Assembly (NCBI GenBank): GCA_037139195.1
Contig: JBAXGW010000011.1
Location: forward strand, 19,800 to 83,799
Reading direction: 5' to 3'
Source of the DNA: JBAXGW01 sp037139195
GTDB lineage: Bacteria > Bacteroidota > Bacteroidia > Bacteroidales > JAHJDW01
Length of the DNA: 64,000 bases
Part shown: piece by piece, positions 57,555 through 64,000 of the stretch
Numbering within the stretch: position 1 is the stretch's first letter
Layout of the letters: the number at the start of each line of letters is the position of its first letter
Program-made: the position numbers and the translations under genes
Notes under the pieces: generated by a model
Databases searched by the model: none
What the model saw: the letters and a program-made list of their open reading frames with translations, nothing else
What the model was told of the DNA's origin: nothing

Positions 57555-59627
57555 TTATTTTGAAACGATAATCTTTTTGGTTGAAATATGATTATTTGAA
57601 TTTGAGGCTAATTTTATGAAATATATCCCATTTTCAAGGCTACTGCTAGGTATTTCAAGTTTTCTATTAGAATCAAATGTGAAATTCATAATCAATTCGC
57701 CAATAACATTGTAAACCAAACATTTATCAAAAGAATTATTCTCTGTTTCAATAGTTATTGTATTTCCTTTTTGACAAGGGTTAGGAAAAATTTTAACCTC
57801 TGTATTTTCAGCTATAGGAGCATTTGCTGAAACCTGAATTGGCTGCAATGGGAATTCTCTAGAAAACTCAGAAGTATTATTTTCGGCATCAATTGACAAT
57901 GCACTATAATAATGCAAACTATTTGTATAAGTAAATGTAAACGACCATTGTCCTAAGGAGTTGCAATAAGTGCTTCCTAAATAATCAATTCCTTCCGAAC
58001 AATAAATTTGGTTTTGTTGAGCTCTGTATAATTCAATTTTTGTTGTTGAAGGACTTGCTACATCTATTGTTCCACTTAGCGTTGCTTGAGCCCCATTGAA
58101 TGTTAAATTAGAAATTACCGGACTATTAAGTAAATCATTTGGACCAGTATCTATGTCTCCAGGGTCATTTTCGTTGAATCCATCATTTGGATAAAGTTCT
58201 ATGCCAAAATTCCCATTGCTATGAATAGAATTACATGAAACTAAATTATGATCGCAGTTTTCGGATTGAATTGTAACTCCATTTCGTCCATTATATGCAA
58301 TAATATTTGCATTTTGTGGAGTACCACCAATTGTATTATTTGCAGCTCCTTGAGTAATAAGAATTCCATGCATACCATTACCTAAAGGCAGTGTTCCTGT
58401 AATATCCGTTCCAATTTTATTTCGTATTATGGTGTTATAATCAGAAAAAGTGGCAAAAACAGTTATTCCATTTGCTCTGTTACCTGCTATTAAATTACTG
58501 TCTACAAAGTTTGCGTAGGTGCACCCGTCAATATGAACACCAGTTTCATTTGGAATAGCTGCAGTACCAGCAAAATTAGTTCCAATTTTATTTCCAATTA
58601 AGGAATTTGAGTTTGTTCCATTATTATAAAAATACGCTCCAAATGCAGTATTTCCAGAAATTAAATTTCCTTCGCCAGGATTATAGCCTCCCACCATATT
58701 TTGGTGCGACCTATCATCAAAAAGCAAACCATAAGTATTAGGAATAGCATAAGAACCAGTTGCATCCGTTCCAATAAAATTGCCTTGAACTACATTCCCA
58801 ATACAGCCTACGCCAAAAATATCAACACCATAAGCTACATTTCCAGATGTTACATTTCGCTCACAAACAGAATCACCACCAATTTGATTATATGCACCAG
58901 CACCTTCAACAGTTATTCCGTCGTAGTTGTGCAATTCCTCTGTTCCAGTTCTATTAACACCAACAAAATTATTAATAACCAAATTATGGTGCGCATCACT
59001 AATTCTAATACCAGCATATTCATTGCCCGACACTAAATTACGTTCTTCGGGCAATCTACCACCTACTTGATTATAATTTGCACCGCTAATTATTTCTATG
59101 GCATTATAATTCCCTTTTCTTTGAGTCCCATCATAATTGCAACCTAAATAATTTCCAACAAATTTATTGTATTTTGCATTCACGCCATAAACCTGAATTC
59201 CATATAAAAACTCATTTATAATTAAACCTTTAATAGTAATATTTGGAGAGTTTTGAATTGAAATACAAAATTCAACATTATTTTGATTACCATTTAGGCA
59301 TACTTCAGGTCCATTTGGATTTGTATTTCCTGCAAAAGTTGTTTGCGAAGTACCATCAATGGTGATATTTCCTGAACTAAAAGCAGGCAATCCTTCATCT
59401 AAAAACACAATTGTCCAAACGCCTGTAGCTTGATCATATCCAGCATCGGTTGTTGGAATATTAAATTTTATTAAATGTGGAGCTCCAGCCGAATTGGCTA
59501 AAGCAGATGTAACAGCAGTTCTTAAAGACCCTGCCCCGTTATCATTTGTATTTGTAACGGTGTACGTTGTGCCTAATGAAAATTTACACAGCATCAACAA
59601 CGCAATTATATCTATTATTTTTTTCAT
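57555..59627 (-). CDS. secreted parallel beta-helix repeat protein with T9SS tail
   Basis: 690 aa. The signal peptide is MKKIIDIIALLMLCKFSLG. The start TYTVTNTNDNGAGSLRTAV is typical of large beta-helix surface proteins. About 130-500 holds many PbH1-type coils in which ISGN, NKIGT or NFIGTDATG units recur. About 500-610 is a beta-sandwich, and the T9SS sorting tail starts at VKIFPNPCQKGNTI. No lyase or hydrolase catalytic residues can be assigned. Polysaccharide binding or lyase activity is inferred from the fold and the GH3 neighbours. Confidence 0.85.
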   Translation of the reverse strand: MKKIIDIIALLMLCKFSLGTTYTVTNTNDNGAGSLRTAVTSALANSAGAPHLIKFNIPTTDAGYDQATGVWTIVFLDEGLPAFSSGNITIDGTSQTTFAGNTNPNGPEVCLNGNQNNVEFCISIQNSPNITIKGLIINEFLYGIQVYGVNAKYNKFVGNYLGCNYDGTQRKGNYNAIEIISGANYNQVGGRLPEERNLVSGNEYAGIRISDAHHNLVINNFVGVNRTGTEELHNYDGITVEGAGAYNQIGGDSVCERNVTSGNVAYGVDIFGVGCIGNVVQGNFIGTDATGSYAIPNTYGLLFDDRSHQNMVGGYNPGEGNLISGNTAFGAYFYNNGTNSNSLIGNKIGTNFAGTAAIPNETGVHIDGCTYANFVDSNLIAGNRANGITVFATFSDYNTIIRNKIGTDITGTLPLGNGMHGILITQGAANNTIGGTPQNANIIAYNGRNGVTIQSENCDHNLVSCNSIHSNGNFGIELYPNDGFNENDPGDIDTGPNDLLNSPVISNLTFNGAQATLSGTIDVASPSTTKIELYRAQQNQIYCSEGIDYLGSTYCNSLGQWSFTFTYTNSLHYYSALSIDAENNTSEFSREFPLQPIQVSANAPIAENTEVKIFPNPCQKGNTITIETENNSFDKCLVYNVIGELIMNFTFDSNRKLEIPSSSLENGIYFIKLASNSNNHISTKKIIVSK

Positions 59628-59642
59628 AGCTAATTTTGTATA

Positions 59643-59722
59643 GTTTGAAAGTTTATAAAGTTCTTAAAGTTAAAAGTTTCAAACGTTAACTTCTCAGTCA
59701 GCGTTTGAAAGTTCATAAAGTT
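59643..59722 (+). repeat. direct repeats GTTTGAAAGTTyATAAAGTT
   Basis: GTTTGAAAGTTTATAAAGTT (59643-59662) and GTTTGAAAGTTCATAAAGTT (59703-59722) differ by one base. They fill the 93-nt gap between the two beta-helix genes, and the second reaches the stop codon of the upstream one. Confidence 0.7.
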
Positions 59723-62510
59723 ATAAAACGCTTAATGATTTTGATATTGATTTTCCATTTTCTAATGTAACAGAAATAATGTATTGACCAGTTGGCACTT
59801 TATTTCCATTATCATCCATTAAATCCCATTTGTTATCTTTCGAAATGTGATGTTTTACTAGCTTGCCATTCACATCGTATATCGACCATTTCGCATTTTC
59901 TGGCAATCCATCAATCGTTAAATATTCGGATGTTGGATTTGGGAAAATCCTAATCTGCGATACCAAATTATTCTCTGTTTGATTGTCAGATGTAACTAGT
60001 TCGATTGTTTGAGCAAACTCAGATGTATTCCAATTTTGCTCAATTGTGGTAGCCGTAATTTTATCCGTTGCTAAAATCATATTCGAAGCTAAAGACCAAC
60101 TCCCGTTTGCACTAGGATTAGCAATTCCAACAAACGTTTTGCCCTGAACATTTCCTTGATTATCAATATCAGCAATAAATACCTCAATTGTAGTTGTCAA
60201 AGGACTTGAACAATCTACCGTTCCATTTATAAATGTATTAGCACTTGGAACGTCATAAATTGCACTCTGAATCACAGGCGAATTGAGCATATCTGAAGGT
60301 CCAGAATCCACATCGCCAGCATCGTTCGTATTTAGTATTCCGAAAGGAGCTATATCAATTCCTAATCCTTCATTATCAAAAATAGAATTGCCCGAAATTA
60401 TATTATATTTAGTTTTTTCTTGGTTAACTAAAATACCACCAGCTTTATTAAATGCAATAATATTTGGCGAACTTATTTGTCCAATAATATTATGTTTACA
60501 GCCATAATCCAGATAAATTCCACCCGAACCATTTGCTAATGGAAGCGTACCACTTATGTCGGTTCCAATTTTATTATTTATTACAGCATTGCTATCGGCT
60601 TCTTCATTCATAATTATTCCCGATTCAAGGTTGCCAGAAATAAGATTTCCATCCAAAGTATTAAATTTAGTAAAAGTAGAAAACATTACGCCCCATAAAT
60701 TAGGAATAGCAATAGTTCCAGTAATATCTGTTCCAAAATAATTTCCTTTTATAGAATTATGTTCGGTAAGCTGATTTGTTATCATTAAACCGCTTAAGTT
60801 ATTCCCCGAAAAAATATTTCTTTCTGCTGGAGTTGTTCCTCCAATTGTATTAAATGCAGTACCTGTAGAAACAACCATTCCTATGTCGTTAGGAACAGCC
60901 TTGGTTCCAGATGAATCAACACCAACCATACAGCCTAAAAGTCGGTTGAAGTATGTTCCGCGAGTTACATAAAACAAACCGTAACCAATATTTCCTGATA
61001 GCACACAATTTATTACATCGTTATGATTTGAAGCACAATCGAAGCAAATACCTGTTGCATTTGGCAAAGCATTTTTACTTGTTACATCTGTTCCAATAAA
61101 ATTATTTATTGTATGATTGTTATTGCAATTACCGTAATAAACAACACCATAAACTTTGTGTCCCGAGATAATATTTCGTTCTCCGTATTCGTAACCACCC
61201 AAAATATTATGTTTAGCAACTGTATTAAATTCAACGCCATTTCCTTGAACCAGCGAATCGTTCATACCAATATGTCCTATTGCTACTTTGTTCATTCCCG
61301 TAATATCTGTTCCAATATAATTTCCTGTAATTTTATTACTATCGGCTGCTTCAATATAAATTCCTATTTCTAAATTTCCCGAAACAACATTTCTATCTTC
61401 AGGAGTTTTTCCACCAATTAAATTGCCATTTGCTAAGCTTTTCATAATTACACCTTTGTGGTTATCGAGCAATTTAGTACCTGTGCAATCGGTTCCAATT
61501 AAATTACCTCTTACAATATTGTTTCTAGCGTATTTACCCGTAATTAAAACGCCAATATCGGTATTTCCAGAAATCAAATTACCTCGTCCAACGATATTGC
61601 CCGCAGCTTTAACAATAGAAACCCCATATAAATTTTTTACTTTTTTATCGCCTGTAATGTTTACACCTATATAATTACCTTGAACTAAATTATTTGTAGA
61701 TGTCCTGCTACTTATTACAACACCACTTTGATTATTTCCAGAAATTAAATTTCTTTCAGAAATCATAGTTGCTCCAACTCCACCTATAATAGTATTACTT
61801 GCAGAGTCTATTGTAATTCCATTTAAATTTTCAATGGATAGTTCGCCTGTAATATCGGTCCCGATTTTATTTCCAATAATTGTATTCGACGACGCTTTTT
61901 TAATAACAATACCGCTATTTGAGTTCCCCGAAATTAAATTGTCTTTTATTGTATTGTTTGTAGCATTATTATTAATAACAATTCCTAGTGCATTGGCCAA
62001 AGCAGCAGTTCCATTATAGTTTACTCCAATATAATTATTAGAAATTAAGTTGTTTTGAGCCCAAACTTCGGAAATAAGAATTCCATAGGAAAAACCGTTT
62101 ATTTGAAAGCCTTTAATTGTATTATTCCCTGAAAAAACACCAAACGCCCAATACACCGAAGCTGCGTTGTTTGTAGTAATTACAATCTCAGGTCCTGAAG
62201 GATTTTGATTGGTTTGCGTTGTTGCATCAATAGTTAAATCGCCACCAGTAAGATAGGGTAATAGCGCAGTTAATTGTATGGTCCAATTTCCAAAAGTGGC
62301 ATTGTAGCCAGCATCGCTAGTTGGAATATTAAAAGTGATTAAATCGGCTCCTGGATTTGAATTAGATTGTGAAATCGCATCGCTTAAAGAGCCACTGCCG
62401 CTTGTTGCAGTTTTTGTTACTGTGTAGGTTGCAGAATTTGCAACAGGCAAACCAATAAACACAGATAATAGCAACAGAATTAGTTTTTGTTTTATTCGTT
62501 GTACTTTCAT
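59721..62510 (-). CDS. large secreted parallel beta-helix repeat protein with T9SS tail
   Basis: 929 aa and the probable first gene of the operon. Signal peptide (to about 26, LPVANSA), then TYTVTKTATSGSGSLSDAIS, shared with the next gene. Residues about 110-700 hold about a dozen long repeats of the form ERNxISGN...NxIxGNxIGTDxTG, each spanning one or two beta-helix coils. A beta-sandwich and the sorting tail (IRIFPNPTSEYLTI, ending KSLSVL) close the chain. It is a longer paralogue of the 690-aa protein. Function unproven; likely surface binding of, or attack on, an extended polysaccharide. Confidence 0.85.
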   Translation of the reverse strand: MKVQRIKQKLILLLLSVFIGLPVANSATYTVTKTATSGSGSLSDAISQSNSNPGADLITFNIPTSDAGYNATFGNWTIQLTALLPYLTGGDLTIDATTQTNQNPSGPEIVITTNNAASVYWAFGVFSGNNTIKGFQINGFSYGILISEVWAQNNLISNNYIGVNYNGTAALANALGIVINNNATNNTIKDNLISGNSNSGIVIKKASSNTIIGNKIGTDITGELSIENLNGITIDSASNTIIGGVGATMISERNLISGNNQSGVVISSRTSTNNLVQGNYIGVNITGDKKVKNLYGVSIVKAAGNIVGRGNLISGNTDIGVLITGKYARNNIVRGNLIGTDCTGTKLLDNHKGVIMKSLANGNLIGGKTPEDRNVVSGNLEIGIYIEAADSNKITGNYIGTDITGMNKVAIGHIGMNDSLVQGNGVEFNTVAKHNILGGYEYGERNIISGHKVYGVVYYGNCNNNHTINNFIGTDVTSKNALPNATGICFDCASNHNDVINCVLSGNIGYGLFYVTRGTYFNRLLGCMVGVDSSGTKAVPNDIGMVVSTGTAFNTIGGTTPAERNIFSGNNLSGLMITNQLTEHNSIKGNYFGTDITGTIAIPNLWGVMFSTFTKFNTLDGNLISGNLESGIIMNEEADSNAVINNKIGTDISGTLPLANGSGGIYLDYGCKHNIIGQISSPNIIAFNKAGGILVNQEKTKYNIISGNSIFDNEGLGIDIAPFGILNTNDAGDVDSGPSDMLNSPVIQSAIYDVPSANTFINGTVDCSSPLTTTIEVFIADIDNQGNVQGKTFVGIANPSANGSWSLASNMILATDKITATTIEQNWNTSEFAQTIELVTSDNQTENNLVSQIRIFPNPTSEYLTIDGLPENAKWSIYDVNGKLVKHHISKDNKWDLMDDNGNKVPTGQYIISVTLENGKSISKSLSVL

Positions 62511-62646
62511 AGTGGTGGAATTAATTATTAAATATAGACGTTTTTTTTTATTTCACACAACTATTACACATAACTTTCGACTTACCCTGACTAATATTCT
62601 ATATTTTTTTATTGTTTTTTATTCGCTTGTTTATCTGACAATTAAA

Positions 62647-62654
62647 CAAATTTA
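62647..62654 (-). promoter_or_regulatory. possible -7 element of the beta-helix/GH3 operon
   Basis: TAAATTTG on the minus strand matches TAnnTTTG, 137 nt before the ATG at 62510. The -33 element is not at the usual distance, so this is weak. The gap 62511-63066 holds otherwise only repeat material. Confidence 0.3.
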
Positions 62655-62945
62655 TAGAATTTATTTTATAAAATAAAGGTCAATTTTCAATAAAAATCTT
62701 TTGTTTTTTCAAAAATATTTAATTAATATTAATTAGTGATATAGGGTTTTTAATAGATCTGTTTTCGGAAGTTTTATTTTTTCGGAGGACTGGCATTATT
62801 AATCTTTCGATAGTTTTCAAGTTGTAAAGCAAAGCGAGTGGCTTGTGTGAAAGCAACCCATTCCATGCGATAGAATGAGCGATGGCTGGAATATTAGGTT
62901 GTGCGGCTGTTTTGCGATGTAGAAAACAAGAAAGATTAATAGAGC

Positions 62946-62983
62946 CTTGATTTTTTGTTACTTTTTGATCAAGCAAAAAGTAA
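62946..62983 (-). repeat. CTTGAT-loop hairpin element, copy 2
   Basis: On the minus strand TTACTTTTTG-CTTGAT-CAAAAAGTAA (perfect 10-bp stem) followed by CAAAAAATCAAG, the same layout as 50861-50897. The adjoining 62.72-62.94 kb on this strand can be read as an 85-aa frame, but it resembles repeat-derived sequence rather than a gene. Confidence 0.7.
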
Positions 62984-63041
62984 TTGAATAATTTAAAACA
63001 AAAAATAATCAGACAATAATAAAAAATTTAAAAATAAAATG

Positions 63042-63049
63042 TAAGTTTG
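63042..63049 (+). promoter_or_regulatory. -7 element of the acyltransferase gene
   Basis: TAAGTTTG matches TAnnTTTG, 17 nt before the ATG at 63067. No clear -33 element. Confidence 0.45.
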
Positions 63050-63066
63050 TTTTGTAAAATGATACT

Positions 63067-63936
63067 ATGCATTTAATAACAGCAATTATTTTCATACTAT
63101 TTATAGGAATATTTGGGTTATTCCCGTTTTTCTTACTTTATCTTTTTTCTGATTTCATTTATATTTTATTTCATTATGTTTTCAAATATCGACAAAAAGT
63201 AATTTTAAAAAACCTCAACGATACTATTTGCAAAGGACAGCCCGAAAAAGCTAAAACTTTATTAAAAGGAGTGCATTTAAATCTAACTGATATATTACTC
63301 GAAGGAATAAAATCGTTTAGCATGTCTAAAAGTCAAATTACTAAACGGCATAAAATTACTAATCCGGAAATATTAATTCCTTATCTCGAAAAAAACAAAA
63401 GTATCATTGCTGTTGCAGCTCATTATGCTAATTGGGAATGGGGCAGTTTTTCGGCTAGTTTGCAAACAAAATACAATGTAGTTGGGTTTTACAAGCCGAT
63501 GAGCAACAAATGGATTGATTCGATTATGCGGAAAAGTCGATCGAAACACGGCACAACACTTGCATCGATTAAGGAAACCAGTTTGACTTTCGAAAAATAT
63601 AGAGAAATACCAAGTCTATTTTTAATGGCTGCCGACCAAAACCCTGCTCAAGAATCAAAAACAATTTGGGTCGATTTTCTAGGCGTAGAAACTGCCTTTT
63701 TGAATGGACCCGAAAAACATGCCCGAAATAATGATTATCCCGTTTTCTATGTAGATGTGCAACGAGTAAAACGAGGATATTATACGGTTGAATTAAGTCT
63801 TTTGGCCGACAATCCTAATGAATTGGCTTATGGCGAAATTACCAAACGGTATGCTGACAAACTAGCTTCAGTTATTGATAAAAATCCTTGCGACTGGCTT
63901 TGGTCGCATAAGCGATGGAAGATGAAACGCAAATAA
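63067..63936 (+). CDS. LpxL/HtrB-type lipid A (lysophospholipid) acyltransferase
   Basis: Inner-membrane enzyme that transfers a secondary acyl chain to lipid A or a related lipid. 289 aa with an N-terminal membrane segment (about 4-30) and the catalytic HX4E motif in AAHYANWEWG, followed by VVGFYKPMSNKWIDSIMRKS and ADQNPAQESKTIWVDFLGVE, all typical of this family. The C-terminus DWLWSHKRWKMKR is also conserved. Length is normal for LpxL. It is an isolated gene with its own promoter. Confidence 0.9.
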   Translation: MHLITAIIFILFIGIFGLFPFFLLYLFSDFIYILFHYVFKYRQKVILKNLNDTICKGQPEKAKTLLKGVHLNLTDILLEGIKSFSMSKSQITKRHKITNPEILIPYLEKNKSIIAVAAHYANWEWGSFSASLQTKYNVVGFYKPMSNKWIDSIMRKSRSKHGTTLASIKETSLTFEKYREIPSLFLMAADQNPAQESKTIWVDFLGVETAFLNGPEKHARNNDYPVFYVDVQRVKRGYYTVELSLLADNPNELAYGEITKRYADKLASVIDKNPCDWLWSHKRWKMKRK

Positions 63937-64000
63937 TACTTCAAAATTTACTCCGCCTGATTTTTCAATATAGCTTTAATCGGATTAAAGAACCTTTCAA

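Noticed and set aside
59721..62510. Regular repeats suggesting a CRISPR array or minisatellite
   Set aside because: The repeats are at the protein level (beta-helix coils) with diverged nucleotide sequence, inside one open frame.
62719..62976. 85-aa minus-strand frame MLDQKVTKNQ...
   Set aside because: Its start lies in the hairpin repeat and the rest resembles repeat-derived frames; no promoter or conserved domain is visible.

Overview
The window is AT-rich DNA from a member of the Bacteroidota (Bacteroidetes). Three things point there. Promoters match the group's TTG / TAnnTTTG (-33/-7) consensus and almost no gene has a Shine-Dalgarno sequence. Secreted proteins end in type IX secretion (T9SS) sorting domains of both the Por type (type A) and the gliding-associated CHU_C type (type B). 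The ribosomal cluster has the Bacteroidota order, with no tuf after fusA and map-infA-rpmJ after secY. I cannot place it more precisely; a free-living or sediment-type polysaccharide degrader that meets oxygen or peroxide would fit.

Region 1 (1-17.8 kb, minus strand) is one continuous translation super-operon: rpsL-rpsG-fusA-rpsJ-rplC-D-W-B-rpsS-rplV-rpsC-rplP-rpmC-rpsQ-rplN-X-E-rpsN-H-rplF-R-rpsE-rpmD-rplO-secY-map-infA-rpmJ-rpsM-K-D-rpoA-rplQ (cut by the window edge). A good promoter lies just upstream of rpsL.

Region 2 (18-36 kb) is mixed housekeeping and accessory DNA. It holds an MBL-fold hydrolase, two adjacent class V PLP enzymes (one a cysteine desulfurase), a small lipoprotein, and a P-loop kinase overlapping a gene with a Gly-rich tail. 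These are followed by a UvrD/PcrA helicase, a DUF4290 protein and murA with the fosfomycin-insensitive Asp substitution. Next come a pocket with two type II toxin-antitoxin pairs (YefM/YoeB and a RelE/ParE type), grpE and dnaJ, an ABC-2 exporter pair, an Ppx/GppA phosphatase and a DoxX/BT_3928-type membrane protein.

Region 3 (37.5-48.8 kb) has a decayed OsmC-like gene, a small secreted protein, two tandem CHU_C-tailed adhesin-like proteins, a dihaem cytochrome c peroxidase lipoprotein, a sigma-54 response regulator without a DNA-binding domain, an M13 peptidase lipoprotein and a hypothetical secreted protein.

Region 4 (48.8-62.5 kb, minus strand) is a T9SS-dependent polysaccharide-degradation cluster. 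A probable operon encodes two very large parallel beta-helix proteins and two paralogous GH3 enzymes with CARDB-like and F5/8-type-C modules. A serine esterase with the same F5/8C and sorting tail lies downstream across a repeat-filled gap. No SusC/SusD pair is present. An LpxL/HtrB-type acyltransferase closes the window.

The spacers carry several repeat families. There are three ~120-bp imperfect palindromes, a covarying hairpin family with a conserved CTTGAT/ATCAAG loop, TTCGACTCCGCTCAG elements and tandem GTGAGTA units. I see no tRNA, rRNA, CRISPR array or intact insertion sequence.
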